Shown: positions 44,481 to 53,383 of the stretch, in pieces | How the letters are laid out: each line of letters begins with the position of its first letter | Numbering within the stretch: position 1 is the first letter of the stretch | Source: Candidatus Ornithobacterium hominis | GTDB taxonomy: Bacteria > Bacteroidota > Bacteroidia > Flavobacteriales > Weeksellaceae | Direction of reading: 5' to 3' | Assembly: GCF_951229915.1 (NCBI RefSeq) | Contig: NZ_OX579588.1 | Coordinates: 930,001 to 994,000, forward strand | Length of the DNA: 64,000 nucleotides | The notes under the pieces: model-generated | What the model was told of the DNA's origin: nothing | The model's input: only the letters and a program-made list of their open reading frames with translations | Databases searched by the model: none | Translations under genes and position numbers: made by a program

Positions 44481-45827
44481 ATGAATATGAAAAAGAAAAA
44501 CGTATTAAAAAAATTATTCATTGTACTGCTGATAGCTCTGATAAATCCTATCTTGGCTCAGAATTTAAAGAAAGAATTTGTTTTAGTTTTAGATGCAGGG
44601 CATGGTGGGCATGATTCAGGCGCTGCCGGAGTGGCCGATGTTGAAAAAAATATAACTTTAGATATTGTATTAGAGCTAGGCAAACTTATCAAGAAAAACT
44701 TTGATGATGTAAAAGTTATCTACACACGAGAGGACGACACGTTTATGACGCTAGCTGGTCGCGCTGATGTAGCCAATCGAAATCATGCAGATTTCTTTAT
44801 TTCAGTGCACTGCAACTCGGCTAGGCCAACGGCATATGGGTCAGAAACCTTTGTTTTAGGAACTGAAGATCACCGCTCTAGTGCTAATTTAAACGTCGTA
44901 AAAAAAGAAAATTCCGTTATTTTGTTGGAAGAAAATCATGAAGAAAGATATTCAAATTTTGACCCCAATAAACCCGAATCTCTGATTGGTTTGACTTTGA
45001 TGCAAAATGTGCATTTGAGTAACTCTTTACTTTTCGCAAAAGCTGTAGAGGATAATTTCATCAATAAAGATAAAAGACTAAGCCGTGGTGTAAAACAAGC
45101 TGGTTTCGTGGTTTTATGGCGTACGGCAACTCCTTCTGTTTTGATAGAGGTTGGATTCATTAGCAACCCTGCCGAGGGGAAATACCTAGCGAGTAAAGAG
45201 GGGAAAAAAAACTCAGCTGAATCAATTTTCAATGCATTTAAATATTATAAAACGGAATGGGATAAACGGCAAAGAAATGAAATGGGAGCTAATGAACCAC
45301 TAAAAAAAGTTACTGAAAAACCTAAAATTGAAAAACCAGTAGAAGATAAATATTTCAAAATTCAATTCCTCACCAGCAATAAGAAACTGCGTGCAAAATC
45401 TATTCAACTGAAAGGGCTAGACCCCGTAGAAGTTTTAGAAGAAAACGGCTTATACAAATATTTTTACGGTCAAACTTCTTTTATATCCAAAAGAGAGGAA
45501 CTTCTTAATTACGTCAAAAGAAAAGGCTTCCCTGATGCCTTTGTGGTTGAAGTTCCTATAAATACAAATGCTCAAGAAAAAGAAACTCAAGAGCAAAAAA
45601 ACATCTACCGTATACAAATTCTCACTTCTAGCAAAAAATTCTCTGATAATGCACCTCAGCTGAAAGGGATTTCCCCCGTTGATGTATATGAAGAAAATAA
45701 GCTTTATCGCTACTACTATGGGGAGTTTTCTTCTGAAAGCGAGGCCGAAAAAGAGTTGCCTAAGATTAAAAAAGCGGGATTTCAAGATGCTTTTATTGTA
45801 AAATTCATCAATGGAAAAAAAGAATGA
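44481..45827 (+). CDS. N-acetylmuramoyl-L-alanine amidase with duplicated C-terminal SPOR-like repeats
   Basis: 448 residues: signal peptide, then Amidase_3 with VLDAGHGGHDSGAAG, the zinc Glu/His region VHCNSARPTAYGSETF and VLIEVGFISNP. After a Lys/Glu linker come two similar repeats of about 75 residues, beginning YFKIQFLTSNKKL and YRIQILTSSKKF, each with LKG-PV-V-EEN and F-DAFVV. They resemble SPOR domains that bind denuded glycan. It cleaves peptide stems from the sugar chain during division. A start at the second Met (44487) is equally possible. Confidence 0.9.
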   Translation: MNMKKKNVLKKLFIVLLIALINPILAQNLKKEFVLVLDAGHGGHDSGAAGVADVEKNITLDIVLELGKLIKKNFDDVKVIYTREDDTFMTLAGRADVANRNHADFFISVHCNSARPTAYGSETFVLGTEDHRSSANLNVVKKENSVILLEENHEERYSNFDPNKPESLIGLTLMQNVHLSNSLLFAKAVEDNFINKDKRLSRGVKQAGFVVLWRTATPSVLIEVGFISNPAEGKYLASKEGKKNSAESIFNAFKYYKTEWDKRQRNEMGANEPLKKVTEKPKIEKPVEDKYFKIQFLTSNKKLRAKSIQLKGLDPVEVLEENGLYKYFYGQTSFISKREELLNYVKRKGFPDAFVVEVPINTNAQEKETQEQKNIYRIQILTSSKKFSDNAPQLKGISPVDVYEENKLYRYYYGEFSSESEAEKELPKIKKAGFQDAFIVKFINGKKE

Positions 45828-45858
45828 AAATCTGTATTTACTCTAAATAGTTTTAAAA

Positions 45859-45877
45859 TTTTTTAAGGCTTAAAAAA
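45859..45877. repeat. Perfect 19-base dispersed palindrome after the amidase gene
   Basis: T6-AAG-G-CTT-A6, extended on both sides by AAATT/AATTT, 31 bases after the stop. Confidence 0.8.
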
Positions 45878-45947
45878 TTTAAGCAAAATAAGTGTAAATA
45901 TTTCGCTAAAATTTAATCACATTCTGAATTTAAATTTATTTTTTTAA

Positions 45948-45955
45948 TATCTTTG
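45948..45955 (+). promoter_or_regulatory. -7 box of the MCE gene
   Basis: TATCTTTG, a perfect TAnnTTTG match 17 bases before the TTG start of the MCE protein. No clear -33 element. Confidence 0.5.
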
Positions 45956-45972
45956 GCGTTAAATTTTTCAAA

Positions 45973-46950
45973 TTGAAACTAACAAAAGAAGTAAAAATTG
46001 GTATCATAGCAGTTGTCGCGTTACTCAGTTTTTTTTGGGTATTTACTTTTTTACAAGGGAAAAATCTATTTACATCTGGTAGAGTTTTCTATGTAAAATA
46101 CAGCAATGTAGATGGTCTATTAGCTACAAAACCTGTCAATATAAATGGTCTGAAAGTCGGAGCTGTAGAGGATATTGAAATCATGGAAGAACCTGATAGT
46201 CTTTACTTTGTAGTAAAAATGGTCATAAATCGAGATATTGACTTCTCTAAAAATACTGTTGCCGAAATCTATGAGCCAGGGCTGATGCAGGGTAAAATGA
46301 TAAAATTAAACCTCAACTACAATGGCCCTAAAGCAAAAAGTGGAGACACATTGATTGCCGCTACCAATGAGTCATTAATGACTATGCTTTCAAACAAATT
46401 AAAACCCACACAAAATCGCCTAGATAGTGTGCTAATTACCTTGAACCATGCATTAGTTAATTACGGTGCTTTGGCTGATTCTACAACCAACCGAAGTTTG
46501 AAAACGGTACTTCTAAGCTTAGACCAATCCATCAAAGCGATAGAAGCTTCTGCTAAATCGGTTTCAGTTCTTTCTAAAAGTACCGATAAGCTAATCGGTA
46601 CGGTTAACAGTGAAATTTCAGACTTAACTAAAACAGCTAATTCAGCCTTGGCTACCGCAGATAAAACTTTGGATAAATACGGAAAAGTTGCTGATAGAAT
46701 TGACCAATCTGAAATTGACCAAACCTTAAAAAATTTAAATCTAGCCACCAATGATTTAAAATCTATCATCAATCGAATTGAAAACTCAGATGGTTCTTTG
46801 AATAAAATAATCAATGACCCTCACCTCTACAATAATTTAGAATCCACTTCACAGAAATTAGATATTTTAATCGAAGATTTACAAAAAAGACCCGACAGGT
46901 ATTTGCAATTTTCTATTTTTGGTAAAAAAATAAAAGAACCAATAGAATGA
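45973..46950 (+). CDS. MCE/MlaD family lipid-transport protein
   Basis: 325 residues, starting at TTG (no in-frame ATG upstream). One N-terminal helix (IGIIAVVALLSFFWVFTFL) is followed by one MCE domain (VFYVKYSNVDGLLATKPVNINGLKVG) and a long coiled coil (about 140-300). Such proteins hold phospholipids and form bridges across the periplasm. mlaE and mlaF are not adjacent. Confidence 0.88.
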   Translation: MKLTKEVKIGIIAVVALLSFFWVFTFLQGKNLFTSGRVFYVKYSNVDGLLATKPVNINGLKVGAVEDIEIMEEPDSLYFVVKMVINRDIDFSKNTVAEIYEPGLMQGKMIKLNLNYNGPKAKSGDTLIAATNESLMTMLSNKLKPTQNRLDSVLITLNHALVNYGALADSTTNRSLKTVLLSLDQSIKAIEASAKSVSVLSKSTDKLIGTVNSEISDLTKTANSALATADKTLDKYGKVADRIDQSEIDQTLKNLNLATNDLKSIINRIENSDGSLNKIINDPHLYNNLESTSQKLDILIEDLQKRPDRYLQFSIFGKKIKEPIE

Positions 46951-46979
46951 TTTTATTCTCATAATTTCTTAGCTCATTC

Positions 46980-48293
46980 ATGTCTTATTTTTTTCAGTTT
47001 CTTTTTCTTATCACGTTCATTGGTGCTATTGCTTTTTTTGTCATTAACATCAAAAAAGTTATTAGAAACATTCATCTTGGGACAGGGAACCTACCACAAG
47101 ACAATAAATCTATTCGCTGGAAAAAAATGGCTCGCATTGCCTTGGGGCAATCAAAAATGGTCGTTCAGCCAATTCCAGGGATTCTCCATATTTTGGTTTA
47201 TTTAGGATTCATTATCATCAATATTGAAGTTTTAGAAATTATCATCGACGGAATCTTTGGCACCCATCGCATTTTTAGTTTCCTCGGTCTTTTTTATGAT
47301 TTCTTAATTGGCAGTTTCGAAGTATTGGCGCTTATTGTCATAGGGAGTGTTTTCATCTTTTGGTGTCGTAGAAATATTAAAAAAGTCAAACGTTTTTTCA
47401 AAAAAGAAATGAATGGATGGCCCAAAGAAGATGGAAATATAATTCTTTACATCGAGTTAATTTTAATGCTTCTATTTCTTACTATGAACGGAGCAGATTA
47501 TTGGAATAATGCCAACCAAGGTTTAGAATTAGCTGGGAGCTTCCCCATCAGTCAACATTTATTTTCATTTTTTCAAGATTTTCATCCCTCTACTTTGCAT
47601 GTGGTAGAACGTGCGATGTGGTGGCTTCACATTTTGGGGATATTATTTTTCTTAAACTACCTTTATTATTCTAAACATTTTCACATTTTGAGCGCTTTTC
47701 CCAATGTTTGGTATTCTAAAATCACCCCTAAGGCTAAGCTTGAGAATTTAGCCAGCGTCAAAAAGGAAGTTGAATTGATGATGAACCCCGAGGTAGACCC
47801 TTTTGCCGCTTCGCCCAATAATGAAAATGAAGCATCAGAAAAGTTCGGAGCACAAGATATTTTTGATTTAAATAAAGTCCAGCTACTAAACGCTTACTCC
47901 TGCACCGAGTGCGGCCGTTGCACAGCAGAATGCCCCGCAAACATTACAGGTAAACGATTATCTCCGCGAAAAATCATGATGGATACCCGAGATCGTATAG
48001 AAGAGGTTAGCAAAAATATAGATAGAAATGGTCAGTTCAAAGACGATAATAAAAAACTACTTGGCGACTACATTTCATCAGAAGAAATTTGGGCTTGCAC
48101 CAGTTGCAATGCTTGCACAGAAGCTTGCCCCATTAGTATTGATCCTTTATCTATTATTATTAAGCTTCGCCAATTTTTAGTCATGGAAAAATCTGAGGCA
48201 CCCATGGAAATTAATCTGATGATGCAAAACGTTGAAAATAAAGGCACTCCATGGCCATTCAACAATTCAGATCGCTTAAATTGGAATAATTAA
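46980..48293 (+). CDS. HdrE/HdrC-like membrane iron-sulfur oxidoreductase
   Basis: 437 residues: five or six N-terminal helices with histidines that may hold heme, then two ferredoxin-type 4Fe-4S motifs, CTECGRCTAECP near 306 and CTSCNACTEACP near 372. This architecture (NarI-like plus 4Fe-4S) is found in heterodisulfide-reductase-like electron carriers. The usual partner with CCG domains is not next to it. A large protein of unknown function follows after 67 bases. Confidence 0.82.
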   Translation: MSYFFQFLFLITFIGAIAFFVINIKKVIRNIHLGTGNLPQDNKSIRWKKMARIALGQSKMVVQPIPGILHILVYLGFIIINIEVLEIIIDGIFGTHRIFSFLGLFYDFLIGSFEVLALIVIGSVFIFWCRRNIKKVKRFFKKEMNGWPKEDGNIILYIELILMLLFLTMNGADYWNNANQGLELAGSFPISQHLFSFFQDFHPSTLHVVERAMWWLHILGILFFLNYLYYSKHFHILSAFPNVWYSKITPKAKLENLASVKKEVELMMNPEVDPFAASPNNENEASEKFGAQDIFDLNKVQLLNAYSCTECGRCTAECPANITGKRLSPRKIMMDTRDRIEEVSKNIDRNGQFKDDNKKLLGDYISSEEIWACTSCNACTEACPISIDPLSIIIKLRQFLVMEKSEAPMEINLMMQNVENKGTPWPFNNSDRLNWNN

Positions 48294-48360
48294 GATTAAA
48301 AACACATTTTTGCATTAAAATTGTATATTTACCAGTCAAGTACTAGTCAAGTTTATCTTT

Positions 48361-50166
48361 ATGAATTACCCACATAGTTTTTATATTCCCGTTATGGGCA
48401 TCGGTTTCACGCTAGACAGCCCTCTCAAATTAGCTCCTTTTGGAATTGATTCTGTAATGTCGTTGAGCGATGATATGCTCATCGAGAAACTTAGAAAATT
48501 TTATTCTAAAAAATTTAATAAACCATTTCAGGCTGTAGAAGATAATCATGACGACCCTCGTGCTAAAAGAATTACACTTTATTTAGACCTGATTCATGAT
48601 TTGGTGAATGAGAAAATTCAAGCTTTTCATCAATTCAATGAAGAAACAAAAACTGAAGTTTTTAAATATTTTGAACTTCTCCCCTCTTATTCTGAATTAA
48701 AGAAAAAATTCTCAGACTTGGATTTAATGAAAATCTCTAAAGAGGAAATTTCTCTTTGGCTAAAAGAGCATCTAAAACCTGGTAGCATTGACGTCAATGT
48801 CATGACAAAGCTGGATAAAATTAATTATAAAAAAAATAAAGCTTTGCCTGATGAATTCAACGATGCTCATGCCGCTGTACGTGGATTTGCCAAGAGTAAA
48901 GTACAGTCTAATTTAATTTTATCTGCTGGCATGAATCCCAAACTTTTTGGCTACATGGCAGAATTGGACGAGTTCTTCCCTGATGCTGAAGGAAATTTAA
49001 AAAAGAAAATTGTGCTAAAAGTAAGTGACTACCGTTCGGCCTTGATTCAAGGTAAATTTTTAGCTAAAAAAGGACTTTGGGTATCAGAATATCGCATCGA
49101 GTCTGGTTTGAACTGCGGCGGGCATGCTTTCGCTACCGACGGCTACTTGATGGGGCCTATTTTGGAAGAATTTAAAAACAATAGAATAGCTCTATTAGAG
49201 GAAATTAGAAAAGTTTTTGAGAAAGGCTTAGAAGAAGCAGGGAGAACCATTCCTCTGAACAAATTAGATTTTAAAATCACAGCACAAGGTGGTGTAGGAA
49301 CCAATGAAGAACATGATTTCTTGAGAAATAATTACAACATCGATGCTGTGGGTTGGGGAACACCTTTTTTGCTTTGCCCAGAGGCATCTACCGTTGATGA
49401 TGAAACTTTAGAAAAATTAGCACAAGCAAAAGAAGAAGATTTATATACAAGTGATATTTCACCTCTAGGGGTTCCATTCAATAATTTGAAAGGAAATACC
49501 AAAGATGTAGAAAAAGCTGATAGAATTGCGGCTGGCCGCCCAGGAAGTCCTTGCCCCAAAAAATACTTGGTTTCCAATACAGAATTTACCGAAAAAGCTA
49601 TTTGTACCGCTTCTCGCCAATACCAAAGCAAAAAATTAGCAGCAATTGTTTCAGCTGAAAAAAATGAAGCTGAAATCACCAGTGAATATGCTAAAATTAC
49701 CGAAAAGAGTTGCATTTGCGTTGGGCTGGGGACAAGCAGTCTGCTAAAGTATGATTTAGACTACAAGGTAGAGGGCCCAGGCGTATCCGTTTGCCCTGGC
49801 CCCAATATGGCTTATTATGACCACATTGTGAGCTTGAAAGAAATGGTGGGGCATGTCTACGGACGAAATAATGTCATGAATTTCCCCCACCGCCCGCATA
49901 TGTTCATCAAAGAATTGCAATGCTATATAAAGCATCTGCACAAAGAAATTATAAAAAAAGGAAAAGAAATCTCTAAAAAAGATTTACGTTATTTTGATAA
50001 ATACATGAAAAATCTCCACAGCGGAATCAGTTATTATGAAAACTTATTTCAAACTGTGAATCAGTATTTTTCAAATGTCAAAAATCAGTCCTTGGAGCAA
50101 CTAAAAGAATATAAAGAGCAGCTACAACAATTAGAACTTGAATTGAGCGAAAAGGAAGTCTCATAA
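48361..50166 (+). CDS. Conserved 601-residue protein of unknown function
   Basis: No signal peptide or membrane segment. It is rich in cysteine near conserved-looking glycines: SGLNCGGHAFATDGYLMGP, GWGTPFLLCPEAS, GRPGSPCPKKY, EKAICTASRQY, KSCICVGLGTSSL and VSVCPGPNMAYYDH. These could hold metal or an Fe-S cluster. TIM-barrel-like phrases (KITAQGGVGTNEEHDFL) suggest a glutamate-synthase or nitronate-oxygenase-like core, but I cannot confirm this. Its place behind the iron-sulfur gene suggests an electron-transfer partner. Confidence 0.65.
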   Translation: MNYPHSFYIPVMGIGFTLDSPLKLAPFGIDSVMSLSDDMLIEKLRKFYSKKFNKPFQAVEDNHDDPRAKRITLYLDLIHDLVNEKIQAFHQFNEETKTEVFKYFELLPSYSELKKKFSDLDLMKISKEEISLWLKEHLKPGSIDVNVMTKLDKINYKKNKALPDEFNDAHAAVRGFAKSKVQSNLILSAGMNPKLFGYMAELDEFFPDAEGNLKKKIVLKVSDYRSALIQGKFLAKKGLWVSEYRIESGLNCGGHAFATDGYLMGPILEEFKNNRIALLEEIRKVFEKGLEEAGRTIPLNKLDFKITAQGGVGTNEEHDFLRNNYNIDAVGWGTPFLLCPEASTVDDETLEKLAQAKEEDLYTSDISPLGVPFNNLKGNTKDVEKADRIAAGRPGSPCPKKYLVSNTEFTEKAICTASRQYQSKKLAAIVSAEKNEAEITSEYAKITEKSCICVGLGTSSLLKYDLDYKVEGPGVSVCPGPNMAYYDHIVSLKEMVGHVYGRNNVMNFPHRPHMFIKELQCYIKHLHKEIIKKGKEISKKDLRYFDKYMKNLHSGISYYENLFQTVNQYFSNVKNQSLEQLKEYKEQLQQLELELSEKEVS

Positions 50167-50649
50167 TCTTAATTGATACAGTGCAATAGAAGTTGCTACT
50201 GCTACATTGTAACTACTGATGTTCCCATACATTTCCAAGTGCAGGTGAACATCAGTTTTATTTAATATCTCCTCAGGTATTCCACGCTTTTCATTTCCTA
50301 CAAATAGCAAAATATTTTTTAAGGCTTTAAAATTTTCTATCGCTAAACTCTCATCAGTGTATTCTAACGCAGCCCATGTAAATTTTTCTCGTGGAAAATT
50401 TTCTTCTAAACATTCTATACTATTTTTTTTAAGGCTTAGAAAATTTTCTGCATTTCTACTAATTTTCTTCAATTTATGAGTCGGGTAATTGTTCTCTCCC
50501 ATTGTATAAACCTCAGCCACTCCACTAATTACAGCTGAACGCAATATCATGCCTACATTTTGTGTTTTCTCGATATTACACAGCACGAGAATAATTTCAA
50601 ACTCTTTTTCTTTAATTCTAATTTCTTCATGATTCAATTGATGCAACAT
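50161..50649 (-). CDS. SpoU/TrmH family RNA 2'-O-methyltransferase
   Basis: ATG at 50649 gives 162 residues; a TTG at 50688 would collide with the divergent S9 start. VLCNIEKTQNVGMILRSAVISG (motif 1), LLFVGNEKRGIPEEIL (motif 2) and LEMYGNISSYNVAVATSIALY (motif 3, here MYGNISSYNVAVA) match the SPOUT knot methyltransferases. The target base is unknown. Two dispersed palindromes lie inside (50321 and 50432), encoding NFKALKNILL and NFLSLKKN. Confidence 0.9.
   Translation of the reverse strand: MLHQLNHEEIRIKEKEFEIILVLCNIEKTQNVGMILRSAVISGVAEVYTMGENNYPTHKLKKISRNAENFLSLKKNSIECLEENFPREKFTWAALEYTDESLAIENFKALKNILLFVGNEKRGIPEEILNKTDVHLHLEMYGNISSYNVAVATSIALYQLRL
50423..50446. repeat. Dispersed palindrome inside the RNA methyltransferase gene
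   Basis: T8-AAGGCTTAGAAAATTT, the second copy within 110 bases in this gene. Confidence 0.75.
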
Positions 50650-50665
50650 TTCCTCGATTTTTGTG

Positions 50666-50673
50666 TAAATTTG
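50666..50673 (+). promoter_or_regulatory. -7 box of the S9 peptidase gene
   Basis: TAAATTTG fits TAnnTTTG and ends 14 bases before the ATG at 50688. No good -33. Confidence 0.45.
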
Positions 50674-50687
50674 TGAAAATCTTATCA

Positions 50688-52817
50688 ATGAAGAAAGGTA
50701 TTTTTATTTTAATATTTTTAAGCTTTAAAATTTTTATGACAGCACAAGAATGGCCTGCGGTCAATCCGCCTGATGCAGAAAAGAAAAACCATCTGCGAGA
50801 TATCCACGGTGAACAAGTCAACGACCCTTACTATTGGATGAATGCTTACTTCAAAAAAACAGCAGATAGCACACAAATCATTCAATATTTGGAAGAGGAA
50901 AATCGATACGTAGATCAAATGATGGCAGATACTCGAAATTTTCAACAAGTGCTTTTTGATGAAATGAAATCTCGCATCAAAGAGAAAGACGAAAGTGTGC
51001 CTGTTTTCAAAAACGGCTATTATTACTATTCTCGCACCGAAGATGGTGAGCAATATTTCAAATATTGTAGAAAAAAAGGTAGTCTTGATGCGCCAGAAGA
51101 AATTCTGCTCGACGTAGATGAAATGGCCAAAGGTAAAGCTTACTTTAGCGTGCGTGGTTTTTCTATTAGCCCTGATAATCATTGGCTTGCCTATGGTGTA
51201 GATGAAGTTTCTCGTCGCCAATATCAAATTTACTTCAAAGATTTAAAAACTGGAAAAGTTTACAGTGATGGCATTAGCAACACGACTGGTTCTACCGTTT
51301 GGGCGAATGATAATCAAACCGTTTTTTACACTAAAAATAATGAAACGACATTGTTGACCGAGAACATTATGCGCCATCGTTTGGGTGAAGATGCGTCCAA
51401 AGATATTGTCGTTTACCACGAAGAAGATAATACCAATTACATCGGTGTTTATAAATCAAAGAACAATCAATATATTTTCATTCACTCATCAGCTACCACT
51501 TCTTCAGAAGAGAGATATTTAGATGCTAATGCACCGATGGATGAATTTAAAGTTTTTCAGCCTCGAATCAAAAATGTACTCTATAGCGTTGTACCTTTAG
51601 AAGATCGTTTTTTGGTATTAACTAATCAAAATGCCTTGAATTTCAAGCTCATGGAAACACCACTCCATGCCACCCGACAAGAAAATTGGAAAGCAATTAT
51701 TCCGCATCGTGAAGACGTTTTGATAGAAAGTGTTGATGAGTTCAAAAATTATTTAGTCATCACAGAACGTTTTAATGGTTTAATGCGTTTGGTCATCAAA
51801 AATCGCCAAACTGGGCAAGAGAAACTTTTATCTTTTGACGAGCCTACTTATTCAGTTTACACCACAGGCAACGCTGAGTATTTTACTGAAGAACTCCGTT
51901 TTGCCTACAATTCAATGGTAACTCCTGCCTCTATTTTTGAACAAAATATGCGTACAGGCAAGAGAAAATTACTGAAACAGCAAGAAGTCTTGGGTGATTT
52001 TGATAAAAATAATTACGTTTCAGAATATTTGTACGCTACCGCTAAAGACGGCACCAAAATCCCTATTTCTTTGGTCTACAAAAAAGGTTTAGAAAAAAAT
52101 GGAAAAAATCCACTTTTACTTTACGGCTATGGCAGCTACGGAGCATCAATGGAGGCAACTTTCAGTTCTAGCCGATTAGCATTGCTCAACCGTGGCTTCG
52201 CCTTCGCCATTGCACATATTCGTGGGGGCGAAGAAATGGGAAGAGAATGGTACGAAGACGGGAAAATGATGAAGAAAATAAACACTTTTACTGATTTCAT
52301 CGATGCTGGTAAATTTTTAATTCAAGAAAAATTTACCTCCCCTCAGCATTTGTATGCACAGGGCGGTAGTGCTGGCGGATTGCTGATGGGGGCGGTCATC
52401 AATATGAAACCCAATATGTGGAACGGGATAATTGCTCAAGTTCCGTTTGTAGATGTGGTCAACACGATGCTAGACGAGAGCATCCCTCTCACAACCAATG
52501 AATATGACGAGTGGGGAAATCCCAATGAAAAAGTAGCTTATGACTACATGAAATCTTATTCGCCTTATGAAAATATAGAAAACAAATCTTACCCTAATTT
52601 ATTAGTAACGACTGGTTTACACGACAGCCAAGTACAGTATTTTGAGCCAGCAAAATGGGTAGCCAAATTGCGTGACCACCAGCAGGGCAAGAACGTTATC
52701 CTCTTCAAAACAGAGATGGATTATGGCCATGGCGGTGCTTCTGGTCGGTTTGATTACCTGAAAGATTTAGCCTTAGAGTATGCTTTCTTATTCAAGCTAG
52801 AAGGAATTAAAAAATAA
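50688..52817 (+). CDS. S9 prolyl oligopeptidase / oligopeptidase B-like, exported
   Basis: From ATG 50688 (MKKGIFILIFLSF, signal peptide) the protein has 709 residues. The N-terminal propeller is followed by the catalytic domain: YGSYGASMEATFSSSRLALL, IRGGEEMGREWYEDG, the Ser nucleophile in AQGGSAGGLLMGA, Asp in GLHDSQVQYFEPAKW and His in DYGHGGASGRF. RGGEEMGREWYEDGKM is typical of oligopeptidase B/prolyl endopeptidase. The paralog start at 50661 would place residues before the signal peptide. Confidence 0.93.
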   Translation: MKKGIFILIFLSFKIFMTAQEWPAVNPPDAEKKNHLRDIHGEQVNDPYYWMNAYFKKTADSTQIIQYLEEENRYVDQMMADTRNFQQVLFDEMKSRIKEKDESVPVFKNGYYYYSRTEDGEQYFKYCRKKGSLDAPEEILLDVDEMAKGKAYFSVRGFSISPDNHWLAYGVDEVSRRQYQIYFKDLKTGKVYSDGISNTTGSTVWANDNQTVFYTKNNETTLLTENIMRHRLGEDASKDIVVYHEEDNTNYIGVYKSKNNQYIFIHSSATTSSEERYLDANAPMDEFKVFQPRIKNVLYSVVPLEDRFLVLTNQNALNFKLMETPLHATRQENWKAIIPHREDVLIESVDEFKNYLVITERFNGLMRLVIKNRQTGQEKLLSFDEPTYSVYTTGNAEYFTEELRFAYNSMVTPASIFEQNMRTGKRKLLKQQEVLGDFDKNNYVSEYLYATAKDGTKIPISLVYKKGLEKNGKNPLLLYGYGSYGASMEATFSSSRLALLNRGFAFAIAHIRGGEEMGREWYEDGKMMKKINTFTDFIDAGKFLIQEKFTSPQHLYAQGGSAGGLLMGAVINMKPNMWNGIIAQVPFVDVVNTMLDESIPLTTNEYDEWGNPNEKVAYDYMKSYSPYENIENKSYPNLLVTTGLHDSQVQYFEPAKWVAKLRDHQQGKNVILFKTEMDYGHGGASGRFDYLKDLALEYAFLFKLEGIKK

Positions 52818-52850
52818 TTTCTAAAGGCTTGAAAATTTTTAATAGAAAAT

Positions 52851-52882
52851 CGGGTAAATAATTAGTTTACCCGTTTTTTTTT
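52851..52882 (+). terminator. Terminator of the S9 peptidase gene
   Basis: CGGGTAAA pairs with TTTACCCG around a seven-base loop and is followed by T9. The T run merges with AAGCTTTAGAAA, a variant of the dispersed palindrome. Confidence 0.85.
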
Positions 52883-53020
52883 AAGCTTTAGAAATTTTTA
52901 TTAAACAACATAAAATACAATCAACTTTAAGCCTCAAAAAAAACATTTCAGATTCAGTCTAGATTTGGATGGTATTTCTAATTATAAATTTTAAATTGCT
53001 TGCGTAAAATCAATTTTTCT

Positions 53021-53317
53021 ATGTCAAAAAAATTTCCGTTTCTTAAAAAATTGGAACACCAAATGGAAGAAGCCAAGCTCAATGATTCTGAGTATAAACG
53101 GATTAGAAAAAAATACCGCTCTGGAGCTGCTCAAATTGCAAAAAAAATGGGTGAAGAAGCGGTAGAAATGGTCATCGCTTCTGGCGAAGAATCTGATGAG
53201 GATTTTTTGGAAGAATCTGCCGATGTATTATATTACTACTTACTGGCATTGCACAATAGAGGCTTTTCTCTACGTGATGTTTTATTAATTTTAAAAAATC
53301 GACATAAAGATGCTTAG
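53021..53317 (+). CDS. hisE: Phosphoribosyl-ATP pyrophosphatase (HisE-like)
   Basis: 98 residues from ATG 53021. KMGEEAVEMVIAS, EESADVLYYYLLALHNRGFSLRDVL and the RHK end match HisE/MazG-like pyrophosphohydrolases (second step of histidine synthesis). No other his gene is near, so HisE may be encoded as a lone gene, or it could be a MazG-type enzyme. Confidence 0.75.
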   Translation: MSKKFPFLKKLEHQMEEAKLNDSEYKRIRKKYRSGAAQIAKKMGEEAVEMVIASGEESDEDFLEESADVLYYYLLALHNRGFSLRDVLLILKNRHKDA

Positions 53318-53383
53318 GTTTCAACTTAGTATCCTTAAGTTTTTAGATGAAATTTAAAAATCTTAATTTTTTTGTATTTTTTT

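Noticed and set aside
50649..50688. TTG start for the RNA methyltransferase at 50688.
   Set aside because: It overlaps the start codon of the divergent S9 peptidase gene; ATG 50649 leaves all methyltransferase motifs intact.
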